Assembly (NCBI GenBank): GCA_013330215.1
Contig: DUIS01000022.1
Location: 1-18,099 of the forward strand
Direction: 5' to 3'
DNA from: Microcaldota archaeon
Lineage (GTDB): Archaea > Micrarchaeota > Micrarchaeia > Micrarchaeales > Micrarchaeaceae
Length of the DNA stretch: 18,099 bases
The notes under the pieces are model-generated. The model was not told the origin of the DNA. It did no database searches and worked only from the letters and a program-made list of their open reading frames with translations. The position numbers and the translations under genes are program-made. Below are positions 1-7,701 of the stretch, piece by piece (the first letter of the stretch is position 1; every line of letters starts with the position of its first letter).

Positions 1-2
1 AC

Positions 3-932
3 CTGACGCTCTATTCCGACAGCGAGGTCAGGAACATAAGCTTCGGCGTGGAGACATGCCCGACCCCGCTCACCATAAGCATACTTCCTAAGGTGCTCAT
101 ATCCGGAAAGATAGAGAACATAACACTGAACCTCACAAACAACGGAAAGACCGCGCTGAATTACATATCTATGCATGCCTCGGTGCCGAACATGGACGGC
201 ACATTCCTCGGGATACAGCCGATACAGGTTCGCGCGATACCTCCAAGGAACAGCGTCAACCTTGGCGAGAGCGTTTTCATTTACAGCAACGCAAGCCAGT
301 CGTTCCCGATGAACTTCTCCATAAGCCTCTACAACGGCACGCAGATAGAGCAGATCGCGTACAATCCGATAGTGCTCTCGAGCGGCATAATAAACATAAC
401 CCCGTCAAGCGTCACAATCTCACCGCAGAAGCCGACCGCGGGAGGGATATTCTCCATATCATTGGTGCTCACAGACGTTGGCACCGCAGGCGCATCAACT
501 GTAACAGTTGCGCCGTTGCCAACTGCAGGGTTTGAGCCCTATGGGTCCAACTCCACATTCGTGGGGGACATGCAGGCTGACGTGCAGACGCCCGTCACGC
601 TCACCCTTACATCGCTTACTTCGCTCAAGGCTGGCAATTATGTGATACCGGTAAGGATAAACTACCTGAACAACCTTAGGCAGAACCTCAGCACCACGGT
701 AGAGGTGCCGGTTGCGATCGGCGGAAGCGCATCGACATTCAATGCGCTGAGCGCGGCTGCAAGGCAGTATGGAAGCAGCAGAGGCAGCGCCTCTTTGATC
801 CTGATGGTGGCGCTTGCGATAGTCGCGGTAGTGTTCATACTGCTCTTCCTGAGGGAGAGGAAGGGGTACATGCTCCTCAAGGATGAGCACAAGCGGCTGA
901 AGGAGCATGCCAAGGAGCGCCCAACAAAATGA
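3..932 (+). CDS. Extracytoplasmic beta-domain (S-layer/COG1361-like) protein, C-terminal part, N-terminus missing
   Basis: The frame is open from the window edge, so the true start lies upstream; the GTG at 48 is only an internal codon. About 250 residues are Ser/Thr/Asn/Pro-rich with alternating hydrophobic strands. They contain N-glycosylation sequons such as NIT, NLT, NAS, NFS and NST, and look like two Ig-like (CARDB/S-layer type) repeats. One transmembrane helix (about LILMVALAIVAVVFILLF) follows, then a short basic cytoplasmic tail ending at TGA 930-932. The protein is therefore an outside-facing domain anchored at its C-terminus. The ABC permease begins 12 bp downstream, so the two are probably cotranscribed. 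In archaea such COG1361-like proteins often neighbour MacB-type permeases and may act as the extracellular adaptor; that role is inferred here. No catalytic motif was seen. Confidence 0.75.
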   Translation: MTLYSDSEVRNISFGVETCPTPLTISILPKVLISGKIENITLNLTNNGKTALNYISMHASVPNMDGTFLGIQPIQVRAIPPRNSVNLGESVFIYSNASQSFPMNFSISLYNGTQIEQIAYNPIVLSSGIINITPSSVTISPQKPTAGGIFSISLVLTDVGTAGASTVTVAPLPTAGFEPYGSNSTFVGDMQADVQTPVTLTLTSLTSLKAGNYVIPVRINYLNNLRQNLSTTVEVPVAIGGSASTFNALSAAARQYGSSRGSASLILMVALAIVAVVFILLFLRERKGYMLLKDEHKRLKEHAKERPTK

Positions 933-944
933 GGTCCATTGCCC

Positions 945-2279
945 ATGAACCTGAAAGATGTCCTATGGCTGAGCTACAAGGACCTTAACGAGAAGAGGAT
1001 AAGGACAGCGCTGACCATAGTAATGGTAGTGATAGGAGTCGCTGCGATAGTCGCGCTCACATCCGTAACGGCAGGCATAAGCCAGAGCATAAGCAGCTCG
1101 CTGAATGCGCTCGGGCCCACATCGATAATAGTGAGCAGCTCCGGAACCACGGGATTCACAATCGCGGACGTTGCGAGGCTTGAGGGACTGCCAAATATCA
1201 CAAGCGTCACCCCATTGCTTATAGGCTCAGGGGTACTTTATGCTGGCAACCATAACTCATCGGTCACGATCATAGGGGTAACTACACAGGGGCTCAAGCA
1301 GCTTCTCGGCGGCAATGTCACATTCTACCAGGGCGCGATATATGAGGACACGGTGACGCCTGCGGCTGTCGTAGGCCATACGGTTGCATTCCCGACAAGC
1401 GCAGCCGGCACGCAGGTAATAACAGTAGGGCAGGCGGGAACGCTTAAGATAGGAGGAGGGCGAACGGGAGGAAGCACGATAACGGTGCCGATAGACGGCA
1501 TACTGCCCTCCCACGGCGGCTTCATAATACCGATCGACAGTGCGGTGTTCATGTCGCTGCCTGCGGCTGAGATCGTGCTGAAGAGGCCATCATTCAACGA
1601 GATGCTGGTGTTCGCGTCGAACACATCGACGGTGAATTCGACAGCATCGCTCATAACGACAATATACGGGAGCGGCGCGAGGGTCACCACGACTGCGCAG
1701 CTCCTCTCGACCACGAGCTCCATAATAGGCTCGATAAGCCTGCTCTTCACCATCATCGCGGGTGTCTCGCTTCTTGTGGCTGCGATAGGCATAATGAACA
1801 TAATGCTGATAGCGGTGTACGAGCGCACCCACGAGATAGGCATACTGAAAAGCGTGGGCTTCAAGAACAGGCACATACTGCTCATATTCCTCTTCCAGGC
1901 GCTGATAATAGGGTTCATAGGGGGCGTGCTCGGCATAGTCGTAGGCGCGGGGACGTCCTACGGGCTCTCGACGGTACTTGGAGGTGGAGGCGCAACATCC
2001 GCAAGCACAACAAGCTCTACAGGGGCTGCATCGACCAGCGGCAGCTTTAGGTCTGGCAGCGCAGGAGGAGGCGGAGGATTCTCAGGATCTGGAGGCGGAT
2101 CCAGTTTTGGAGGCGGAAGCAGCAGCACTACAGCTTCGATAAGCTTCAAGCCCGTATTCCCGCTGTCCACCATAATATCTGCCGTGCTTGTGGCCATGAT
2201 AGTGAGCATAGTGGCCGGCATGTACCCCGCATGGAGGGCATCGAAGATGGAGCCCATAGACGCGCTGAGGCAGCTCTAG
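945..2279 (+). CDS. MacB/FtsX-family ABC transporter permease with Gly/Ser-rich extracellular insert
   Basis: This is a membrane subunit of a MacB/FtsX-type ABC system, which couples cytoplasmic ATP hydrolysis to work outside the membrane. TM1 is at about residues 20-41, then a roughly 210-residue MacB_PCD-like ectodomain, TM2 at about 260-290, TM3 at about 310-335 and TM4 at about 407-428. Family signatures are the N-terminal [17 protein letters not shown], the cytoplasmic coupling segment [13 protein letters not shown] after TM2, and the C-terminal [16 protein letters not shown]. The ATG at 945 is chosen because GAGGT at 931-935 sits 9 nt upstream and overlaps the previous stop; an in-frame TTG at 939 is the alternative. 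Residues of about 346-398, between TM3 and TM4, are almost all Gly, Ser, Thr and Ala, which is odd for the family. No ATPase gene is in view and it is probably upstream. The substrate is unknown. Confidence 0.9.
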   Translation: MNLKDVLWLSYKDLNEKRIRTALTIVMVVIGVAAIVALTSVTAGISQSISSSLNALGPTSIIVSSSGTTGFTIADVARLEGLPNITSVTPLLIGSGVLYAGNHNSSVTIIGVTTQGLKQLLGGNVTFYQGAIYEDTVTPAAVVGHTVAFPTSAAGTQVITVGQAGTLKIGGGRTGGSTITVPIDGILPSHGGFIIPIDSAVFMSLPAAEIVLKRPSFNEMLVFASNTSTVNSTASLITTIYGSGARVTTTAQLLSTTSSIIGSISLLFTIIAGVSLLVAAIGIMNIMLIAVYERTHEIGILKSVGFKNRHILLIFLFQALIIGFIGGVLGIVVGAGTSYGLSTVLGGGGATSASTTSSTGAASTSGSFRSGSAGGGGGFSGSGGGSSFGGGSSSTTASISFKPVFPLSTIISAVLVAMIVSIVAGMYPAWRASKMEPIDALRQL

Positions 2280-2297
2280 GCCGTATACGAAGATAGG

Positions 2298-2305
2298 TAT
2301 AAATA
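2298..2305 (+). promoter_or_regulatory. TATA box for the 2338-2739 gene
   Basis: TATAAATA lies 18 bp after the permease stop. A start site 25-27 bp downstream would fall at about 2327-2330, right at the GTG 2329 or just before the ATG 2338. This predicts a leaderless or nearly leaderless transcript separate from the permease operon. Confidence 0.5.
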
Positions 2306-2337
2306 TCTCGCAAAGCAAAGTAAGCTTAGTGGTAGAA

Positions 2338-2739
2338 ATGGAATCACAAACAGTTTATTATATTGTCGGAGTAAGCAGAAGCCCAAACTGGCTTCCTGGA
2401 CAGAAAGATCCGAAACCTGCCACTACATATCATGTATGCGAGATCAAAAGGGAAGACGGGGCGAGGCTGGATTCTTTAAGAAAACAGAGGGATGAGAGTT
2501 TAGCGAAATTGGAAGCTAAAAAACTTTTACGTGGCAGCGAAGAGTACAATAGTTGGTATAATATAGATGTTTCTGCTCGTCAGAGGACATATTTGGGTTT
2601 TCTCAGACGGCTACGAATGAAGGAATCGGGATTCTTTAGGGACGGCAAGGTACATGCAAAGGGGGAAATTGTAGAAAAGGACGCAATTGACTTTTCCCCG
2701 TGCAAAAGCCCGGAGGAGAGGATAGATCTGAACTGGTGA
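2338..2739 (+). CDS. Hypothetical protein, compositionally atypical, no recognised domain
   Basis: I do not recognise this protein of about 133 residues. It starts ESQTVYYIVGVSRSPNW and has a central, very basic and acidic helical stretch (about DSLRKQRDESLAKLEAKKLL). It ends with a mixed beta-like section and DLNW. It has no signal peptide or membrane segment, so it should be cytoplasmic. Codons are AT-richer (AAA, TTA, GTT, TAT) than in the GC-richer neighbours, which may mean recent acquisition or a different expression class. The start is ATG 2338; the in-frame GTG 2329 would add three residues and coincides with the start site predicted from the TATA box at 2298. It converges on the NUDIX gene, with 31 bp between the stops. 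Confidence 0.6.
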   Translation: MESQTVYYIVGVSRSPNWLPGQKDPKPATTYHVCEIKREDGARLDSLRKQRDESLAKLEAKKLLRGSEEYNSWYNIDVSARQRTYLGFLRRLRMKESGFFRDGKVHAKGEIVEKDAIDFSPCKSPEERIDLNW

Positions 2740-2770
2740 GGGGACACATCAGTAAATGGCCTCTACAGTT

Positions 2771-3232
2771 TTAATCAAGGAGCGCCACCGAATACTTTAC
2801 GATGCTCTTGTTGCCTTTACCCATGTAAAAATCGGCGTTGAACCTTCTCCCTGAGAGCATCAGGTTAAGCCAGAATTCGTCGTCAGGCCACATCTCTGCA
2901 AGAGGTACCTTATCAGCATCAAACCACCTTACCTCCCCTTCATCGCTGGATCTGATCTCTCCCTCAAACTCCTTTGTGGAAAAAAGGTGCCCCTTCACTG
3001 ATAGTTCCTCCTTGCCGTCCAAATAGAAATTCATGATACCGTGGCTGAACAGGTTTTTTACCCTGAGGCCCGTCTCCTCGAAAACCTCCCTCACCGCGCA
3101 TTCTTCCGGGGATTCCCCTTCCTCGATATTGCCGCCGGGCGCGTTCCAGCGCCCCAGGCTGATCCCCCTGGTCGCCCTTTTAAGAAGCAGCTTGTCCCCG
3201 TCCAGCACATGACAGAGTGTCTGTTCCTTCAT
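2771..3232 (-). CDS. NUDIX hydrolase, MTH1 (8-oxo-dGTPase)-like
   Basis: The 153-residue protein carries a perfect Nudix box, GX5EX7REXXEEXG, from G34 through E40, R48-E49 and E52-E53 to G55; it binds the divalent metal that drives pyrophosphate cleavage. Beyond the box it resembles eukaryotic MTH1/NUDT1 closely. It has the GRWN segment (27-30) before the box, SSDEGEVRWF at 95-104 and MWPDD at 114-118, followed by a FY..G-like tail. In MTH1 the two aspartates of WPDD read the oxidised purine base, so sanitising 8-oxo-dGTP or related oxidised nucleotides is the likely role. This is inferred from motifs. It is the last gene of the rpoP run; its ATG lies 9 nt after the rpoP stop, implying cotranscription. 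Confidence 0.9.
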   Translation of the reverse strand: MKEQTLCHVLDGDKLLLKRATRGISLGRWNAPGGNIEEGESPEECAVREVFEETGLRVKNLFSHGIMNFYLDGKEELSVKGHLFSTKEFEGEIRSSDEGEVRWFDADKVPLAEMWPDDEFWLNLMLSGRRFNADFYMGKGNKSIVKYSVALLD

Positions 3233-3241
3233 CGCACCATT

Positions 3242-3373
3242 TTAGTCTGTGGAGATTTCCCTTGAGAGGTTCGGCCTCGCCTTTACAAGTACCCGAGAGC
3301 CGCAGTAGCTGCACCTGACGAACTGGTCCAGCTGCTTTATCTTCTTCCCGCAATGCGCGCAAACATATGCCAT
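3242..3373 (-). CDS. rpoP: DNA-directed RNA polymerase subunit Rpo12 (RpoP)
   Basis: This 43-residue ORF reads MAYVCAHCGKKI, then VRCSYCGSRVLVKARP. The two CxxC pairs (C5/C8 and C21/C24) form the single zinc ribbon of archaeal Rpo12, the homologue of eukaryotic Rpb12. The CxYCGSR-L-KxRP ending is typical of the family, and the length matches its usual 43-50 residues. It helps assemble the Rpo3/Rpo10/Rpo11 platform of RNA polymerase. It lies 12 nt after the preceding 121-aa gene and 9 nt before the NUDIX gene, all on the minus strand. Its place after L37Ae is part of the conserved archaeal exosome superoperon. Confidence 0.92.
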   Translation of the reverse strand: MAYVCAHCGKKIKQLDQFVRCSYCGSRVLVKARPNLSREISTD

Positions 3374-3385
3374 TTTTCCACCATT

Positions 3386-3751
3386 TTATTTCTTTGTCTT
3401 CAGCCACTTTACGAACTCGGCGTGCAGGCCGGACTTGCTAGTGTCTATCACCCTTATCTTCATCGTGGCGTTGTACTGCTCGTCGTTCAGCTGCACTATC
3501 GGCTCGTAGTTTTTCATCTCGCAGTAGTGCACCTCCATCCAGTGTATCTTCCCTTCAAGGTACTGCTTGACGATCTCCTTAGTAAGCGGCATTGAAGTGA
3601 AGCTGAATATGAGCCCGTTGCACCAGCAGAGCGGCATGTTCCCGGCCGGGGTTATGCGCTCCCTGAAAAGGTCGTCGCGCTCAACTTTCACAGCCTCGTG
3701 CACTATTAGCTCCTTTATTGGTGCGAATGTTATGCTTGTCATCGTTATCAT
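3386..3751 (-). CDS. Unrecognised 121-aa protein inside the exosome/L37Ae/RpoP operon
   Basis: I cannot assign a family. The protein starts MITMTSITFAPIKELI (a second ATG lies three codons in) and has a segment with CWCNG near residue 42. It also has a likely helix containing LTKEIVKQYLEGKIHW and a basic end, EFVKWLKTKK. No membrane helix or signal peptide is seen, so it is probably cytoplasmic, with a mixed alpha/beta look. It sits 9 nt after the L37Ae stop and 12 nt before rpoP, tightly embedded among essential information-processing genes. That favours a real, expressed protein tied to RNA, the ribosome or transcription, but this is only guilt by association. A fast-evolving copy of a known superoperon member cannot be excluded. 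Confidence 0.75.
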   Translation of the reverse strand: MITMTSITFAPIKELIVHEAVKVERDDLFRERITPAGNMPLCWCNGLIFSFTSMPLTKEIVKQYLEGKIHWMEVHYCEMKNYEPIVQLNDEQYNATMKIRVIDTSKSGLHAEFVKWLKTKK

Positions 3752-3760
3752 TTTGTTTTG

Positions 3761-4000
3761 TTATGCCTTCTGCAGGCCCTGTATGAGCCTCTTTGCGGTG
3801 CTGCCCGCTGCGGTTGTCATCGAGTATGCTCCTCCTGCGTATACCGTGCCGCAGTGCCTGCACTTCCATATGCCTGTGCCTAGCCTCCTGACAGCGCTCT
3901 TCCCGCATTCCTCGCAATTGTAGCGCGCTATCTTCTCGTGCCTTATCTTGTCTGCGCGCTTCCTTATGCTTGCCCCGTATCTTATGCTCGCGTTTGCCAT
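3761..4000 (-). CDS. rpl37ae: Ribosomal protein L37Ae (eL43)
   Basis: This 79-residue large-subunit protein is shared by archaea and eukaryotes. The N-terminus is basic (RYGASIRKRADKIR). A zinc ribbon follows, with C29-x2-C32 in YNCEECGK and C47-x2-C50 in WKCRHCGT, then the typical GGAYSMTTAAG tail. Length and motif order match the family. The ATG at 4000 follows a GGAATGAT-like Shine-Dalgarno. It follows rrp42 by 46 bp on the same strand and continues into the 121-aa gene and rpoP, the standard order of the archaeal exosome superoperon. Confidence 0.96.
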   Translation of the reverse strand: MANASIRYGASIRKRADKIRHEKIARYNCEECGKSAVRRLGTGIWKCRHCGTVYAGGAYSMTTAAGSTAKRLIQGLQKA

Positions 4001-4046
4001 TGTATCATTCCGCCTTTCCGCATTAATCGTGCGAAGACCGCACCGA

Positions 4047-4832
4047 CTACTTTTGCGATTTCTTTATGATATCTTTCTGTTCCTTATGATTATTAAATGC
4101 TACCTCTATCAGCTCCTCTATCTCCTTTGCCGAAAACCCGCCGCTCATGCCCTTCTGCATAGCCCTCACGTATTTCTCGTCGGTCGCTATGGTCACCCTC
4201 GAATATGCGGCGTTGGTCTCGTTTGCGGTCGGGTCCAAAAGGCTCTTTCCGCCTACTTTGGCAAATGTGGATGAGGTTATTATGTTGTCTATCTTCAGCT
4301 TGCTGACGCGCTCCTCCCTGACCACCTTGCCATCCTCGTATTTTGGCACCTCTGTTGAAAGAAGCGCAGACATCGCTGCTATGCTTCCCGCATCGAAAAG
4401 GTTGCCGTTGTAGTTCAGCACATATAAGTCGACATAAACAGTCCATGCCTTCGCCTCCTCTACGAAAAGGCTCTCCAGGTTCACGCATTTTGCGTGCCTT
4501 ATGCCCCTGTCCACTACCCTTGCAAGCTCTATCGAATCGGGGCTTGGAGGGCCCGTCTCGTATGATGCTGATGCGAGCGGAAGAAGCTCTGCAGACACCA
4601 CAAGGTTGCCCTGGTTTGGGGTGTCCTCCATCGGCTCGTCAAGATTGAGCTTTACCCCTGCGAGCACGCGTGTGGCGCCCAGATCCACCTGCGCGGATCC
4701 CTCAGCGTTCTTTATCAGGCCGGAGACTATCTCTATCTTCCTGAATTCGTTCGCCTTGCGACCGTCCTCCCTTATGCCTTTCGCAATCAGCTCCTTTATG
4801 TAGCTTGTTTTTACTATATCAATCGCTTCCAT
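4047..4832 (-). CDS. rrp42: Exosome complex subunit Rrp42 (non-catalytic RNase PH fold)
   Basis: Rrp42 pairs with Rrp41 to form the hexameric RNase PH-like ring of the archaeal exosome, which degrades and tails RNA 3'-to-5'. The 261 residues contain family marks: REDGRK near 21-26, GSAQVDLGATRVLAGVK, the GNLVVSAELLPLASASYETGPP stretch and ELARVVDRGIR. It lacks the Rrp41 phosphorolytic aspartate pair, as expected for the inactive partner that supplies RNA-binding surface. The start is ATG 4832: AGGTG lies 6 nt upstream of it, right after the rrp41 stop. The GTG at 4841 abuts that stop and lacks a good Shine-Dalgarno. The gap to rrp41 is 9 nt, so translation is probably coupled. Confidence 0.95.
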   Translation of the reverse strand: MEAIDIVKTSYIKELIAKGIREDGRKANEFRKIEIVSGLIKNAEGSAQVDLGATRVLAGVKLNLDEPMEDTPNQGNLVVSAELLPLASASYETGPPSPDSIELARVVDRGIRHAKCVNLESLFVEEAKAWTVYVDLYVLNYNGNLFDAGSIAAMSALLSTEVPKYEDGKVVREERVSKLKIDNIITSSTFAKVGGKSLLDPTANETNAAYSRVTIATDEKYVRAMQKGMSGGFSAKEIEELIEVAFNNHKEQKDIIKKSQK

Positions 4833-4841
4833 GATAAACAC

Positions 4842-5582
4842 CTAGTTCTTTTCCTCGCCTGCCCTGGCATACGCCTCCTTGAGCGCATTGCGCTGCGCGA
4901 CGTTGACCTTCTTGCCAGCCTCCAGCGCCATACTTATCGCCTCTGACATCTGCTCCTTTGTCATCTCCCCGTCCATCTGCAGGAGCAGTATCTCATTGTT
5001 CCTCGGCGCTACTGCAATCGGCATGTCGCAGTCCGAGTAATTGTCCTCGATCATCGTAAAGTCGACAGCTATGTGCTCGTCGATTCTGCCAGCGCTAACC
5101 GCGTATACAAGGTCCCGCATGTGTATGCCTGCGCTTGCCACAGCAACTGACGCCGCTGTCAGGCCAGCTGCCCGTGTGCCACCGTCGCCCTGAAGCACCT
5201 CTATGAAGATGTCTATCTCGCTGCCAGGGAAATCGGAAAGCACTACAACGTTCTCGAACACCTCCTTTATGACCTTTGATATCTCTATCGCCCTCCTGTT
5301 CGGCCCGCTCCTTCCGTGCTCGGAAAGGCCGGAGAACGGCGCCATGGAGTACCTGCATTTTATTATCGCCTTTGACGGATCGGAGAGGTGCCTTGGCGTT
5401 GCCTCCTTCGGCCCATACACAGCAGCGAGAATGCGGTTGTTGCCCCATTCTATGTATGCAGAGCCGTCAGCGTTCTTCAGGGGCGCTGCGGTTATCTTCA
5501 AATCCCTTATCTCGTCAAACCTTCGTCCGTCGAGTCTCTTTCCGTCCACTACCAATTCTGGCTTGTTCAATGATGATCCCAT
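4842..5582 (-). CDS. rrp41: Exosome complex catalytic subunit Rrp41
   Basis: This is the phosphorolytic subunit of the archaeal exosome: it cleaves RNA 3'-to-5' with phosphate and can run in reverse to add tails. The 246 residues include RLDGRRFDEIR (16-26) and the RNA- and phosphate-binding SGPNRRAIE (92-100, R96/R97). QGDGGTRAAG is at 131-140, and the catalytic aspartates D180 and D186 sit in IEDNYSDCDMPIAV. These match the positions known in studied archaeal Rrp41 proteins, so the enzyme should be active. The ATG directly abuts the rrp4 TAA with no gap, which is strong evidence for one operon and coupled translation. The short extra N-terminus (MGSSLNKPEL) is typical of the archaeal protein. 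Confidence 0.97.
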   Translation of the reverse strand: MGSSLNKPELVVDGKRLDGRRFDEIRDLKITAAPLKNADGSAYIEWGNNRILAAVYGPKEATPRHLSDPSKAIIKCRYSMAPFSGLSEHGRSGPNRRAIEISKVIKEVFENVVVLSDFPGSEIDIFIEVLQGDGGTRAAGLTAASVAVASAGIHMRDLVYAVSAGRIDEHIAVDFTMIEDNYSDCDMPIAVAPRNNEILLLQMDGEMTKEQMSEAISMALEAGKKVNVAQRNALKEAYARAGEEKN

Positions 5583-6191
5583 TTACTCACTTTTGTTCTT
5601 TTCTAGAAAATTTTTAATCGTATCAGTAAGTCCGGAGAGATGCGCCTCCCTTTCGACCTTGAGGAGCGCCTCGGTCGCGAGTGCTATGTTGCCGTCCTTC
5701 AGCCATATGAGGCCGTTCATCCCTACAACTATGTGCGTGCCGCTGTATTCAGCTATCTGCCTCACCATTGTGCTCTTTTTGCCTATTACCCTCGGTATCT
5801 TCTTGGGCTTTATCGAGAGTATCGTGCCTCCCTCTAGCGGCTTCGGGTCCTCGAGTATTATCGTGTTCTTCCCCTCTATGTTCTTTATGAGTGCGCTTAT
5901 TATGTCGCCTGGCTGGAATTCGTACCTGTCGTACTTGCCCGGGATGAGCAATGCCCTTCCGAAGTATGATAGGTCGACTATGTACACCTTCGGCCTTGCC
6001 TCCGTGATTATGCCGACGACAGAGTCCTCGAGCCTGGGCATCCAGCTGCCCTCGAGGGGTATTATGGTGCGTTCCGCGGCGTCGTATACGCCCAGCACCT
6101 TTGAGTATGTCTTGCCGTTCTGGATGAAGCCGTTTGCTATCCTTAATGGCTTGTCAGAAACCATGTCGCCCGGTATTATCATGTCGCGCAT
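5583..6191 (-). CDS. rrp4: Exosome complex RNA-binding cap subunit Rrp4
   Basis: Rrp4 forms the S1/KH cap over the exosome ring and guides substrate RNA into the pore. The 202 residues have an N-terminal domain (about 1-50, with IIPGD), an S1 domain (about 52-115, with the LIPGKYDRYEFQPGDII segment) and a KH domain (about 120-190). The KH domain has the IGKK loop at 136-139 followed by GMNGLIWLK, where the family usually has GxNGxIWI. It begins 10 nt after the SBDS stop and ends in a TAA touching the rrp41 ATG. The ATG at 6191 is used; a second ATG at 6182 would remove three residues. No Csl4 gene is present in the window. Confidence 0.95.
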   Translation of the reverse strand: MRDMIIPGDMVSDKPLRIANGFIQNGKTYSKVLGVYDAAERTIIPLEGSWMPRLEDSVVGIITEARPKVYIVDLSYFGRALLIPGKYDRYEFQPGDIISALIKNIEGKNTIILEDPKPLEGGTILSIKPKKIPRVIGKKSTMVRQIAEYSGTHIVVGMNGLIWLKDGNIALATEALLKVEREAHLSGLTDTIKNFLEKNKSE

Positions 6192-6201
6192 GTTATCAAC
6201 A

Positions 6202-6885
6202 TCATATAATTTTCACAACAGCCTTGCCTTGTGTCGCGCTGTTTATCCTGTCAAAGAACTCTGTCTGCATGCCTGCGGGAAACTCAAGTGTTGCATTCAG
6301 GCTGCCGTTGTCAAGCCATTTCTCAGACTTGAGCCCGTACTTCTTAAGCGTGCCGTAGGACCTGTTCGCGTACTCAGCCGGGATTGTGACATCCATCCTC
6401 ACCGTAGCGAACTTTATCGGCATTATCATGGTTATCTTCTTCACCACATCATCAATCTGTTCTGTCGCGCCCTTGAACGGGTCTATTGATACCTTCGCCT
6501 CCCTCATCGCGTTCTCTATTCGAAGCGGTGGGTTCGGCGCGTTCGTGCGCGGGTCTATGGAGTTCTTGGCTATTATCTCGATGATGAGCTTCCTTTTCTC
6601 CTCGATCAGCTTGTTCCGCTGCTCGGTGGTTATGGGCACTTCCCCGTGCTTCAGCATCGCCTCCGCGACCTTTGCAAGCTCTGTGGTGCCGAAGGCCTTC
6701 CTTATCTTTTCTTCGGATTGGCGCTCGCCCTTGCGCGCGTCCTTGAATATGTCTTCGGCCTCGAGCACCGTAAGCGGGTCGCTGCGCTTGCCAGTTATGT
6801 ACTCGTATGCAAGGTCCGCGTCCACGAATATCTCGAACTCGTTTCCGTCCCTGTGCAATTTGACTATTACCGTCTTGGAAGACAT
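6202..6885 (-). CDS. sdo1: SBDS/Sdo1 ribosome maturation protein
   Basis: This archaeal homologue of the Shwachman-Bodian-Diamond protein helps release the anti-association factor aIF6 from new 50S subunits, working with the EF-2-like GTPase. The 227 residues show the N-terminal FYSH domain (HRDGNEFEIFVDADLAYEY, with EDIFKDARKG) and the helical middle domain (ITTEQRNKLIEEKRKLII). The segment DPRTNAPNPPLRIENAM is a hallmark of the family. A ferredoxin-like C-terminal domain follows (MPIKFATVRMDVTIP). ATG 6885 (MSSKTVIVKLH) is preferred; an in-frame TTG at 6903 would add six residues without better support. It lies 21 nt after psmA and 10 nt before rrp4. Confidence 0.95.
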   Translation of the reverse strand: MSSKTVIVKLHRDGNEFEIFVDADLAYEYITGKRSDPLTVLEAEDIFKDARKGERQSEEKIRKAFGTTELAKVAEAMLKHGEVPITTEQRNKLIEEKRKLIIEIIAKNSIDPRTNAPNPPLRIENAMREAKVSIDPFKGATEQIDDVVKKITMIMPIKFATVRMDVTIPAEYANRSYGTLKKYGLKSEKWLDNGSLNATLEFPAGMQTEFFDRINSATQGKAVVKII

Positions 6886-6906
6886 CCGACCACTAAAAAG
6901 CAAGAG

Positions 6907-7602
6907 CTAAAGGTATTTCGCTACCTTCTCCGTTGTGAAGCTCTCGAAACCAACATCCTTCTTTATTGTTGATATGTCGACATTGCTTTCGGAGAGTTTG
7001 CCCTCGTTTATCTTTTTGATTATGCTTACCCCAAGGTTTATCGCATCCTCCATGCCTATATTATCCTTGTAGTTCTTGACCAGCACGTCCTCGGCTATCT
7101 TCTTGCCCGAGCCTATCGCGTCGGCCTTGTAGCCAAGGTACGATGCCCCGGGATCTATTTCGAAGAGCTTTGGCGTCTTGTCTATGCCGCCGATGAGCAG
7201 CGATACCGCGTATGGCCTTATGCCGCCGTACTGCGTTGCCATCTGCATCTCCTCTGCGATCTCCCTTGCGGTAGTCTCGACAGATTCGGTTTCGCTGTAT
7301 ACCATCCTGTGCGTCTGGGTCTTGTTCCTCATTATGCCTATAATGTGAAGGCCGTCTGCGACAAGGCCGCTGTAGGTTGCACCTATGAACGAGTCGACGC
7401 GGAATATCTTCTGTATCGTGCTTGGCACTGCAAGCTGCTCCACTATGTTCTTGTGCGCGACAAGAACTACGCCGTTGTCCGCGACTATGCCTATTGATGT
7501 CGCGCCGCGCCGCACTGCCTCCTTTGCGTAATCGACCTGGAAAAGCCTTCCATCTGGGCTGAACATCACGCCCCTATCATACGCTTGTACGTTTGGATAC
7601 AT
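6907..7602 (-). CDS. psmA: Proteasome subunit alpha
   Basis: This is the outer-ring subunit of the archaeal 20S proteasome, which gates entry and docks PAN or Cdc48 ATPases. The 231 residues start with the gate-type N-terminal tail and the alpha signature YDRGVMFSPDGRLFQVDYAKEAV (8-30). The YGGIRPYAVSLLIGG segment follows, and DPGASYLGYKADAIGSG completes the family pattern. K65 in TIQKIF corresponds to T. acidophilum K66, the lysine that grips the HbYX tail of the ATPase. There is no N-terminal catalytic threonine, which rules out a beta subunit; no beta gene is in this window. GGTG sits 6 nt before the ATG. It heads the exosome block and probably has its own promoter at about 7691-7698. Confidence 0.97.
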   Translation of the reverse strand: MYPNVQAYDRGVMFSPDGRLFQVDYAKEAVRRGATSIGIVADNGVVLVAHKNIVEQLAVPSTIQKIFRVDSFIGATYSGLVADGLHIIGIMRNKTQTHRMVYSETESVETTAREIAEEMQMATQYGGIRPYAVSLLIGGIDKTPKLFEIDPGASYLGYKADAIGSGKKIAEDVLVKNYKDNIGMEDAINLGVSIIKKINEGKLSESNVDISTIKKDVGFESFTTEKVAKYL

Positions 7603-7690
7603 TATTTCACCATTTAGAACATTAAACTCCGGGCAATTATTTGATGATAATTAGAACCCAATCCTTCTAAGATAGTATTTGTGATGTAAG

Positions 7691-7698
7691 CTTTATAA
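7691..7698 (-). promoter_or_regulatory. Candidate TATA box for psmA and the exosome block
   Basis: On the minus strand this reads TTATAAAG, just below the pop5 stop. A start site about 25 bp downstream (near 7667) would leave a leader of about 65 nt before psmA. It is the best TATA match in the 97-bp gap, though readthrough from the RNase P genes is also possible. Confidence 0.35.
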
Positions 7699-7701
7699 CC
7701 C

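Noticed and set aside
1325..1936. A 203-codon minus-strand frame opposite the permease
   Set aside because: It is a shadow of the permease frame with low-complexity translation and no ribosome site.
5203..6489. A 428-codon plus-strand open frame opposite rrp41, rrp4 and the end of sdo1
   Set aside because: It is antisense to three clearly recognised genes, has no domain, and reflects their codon bias.
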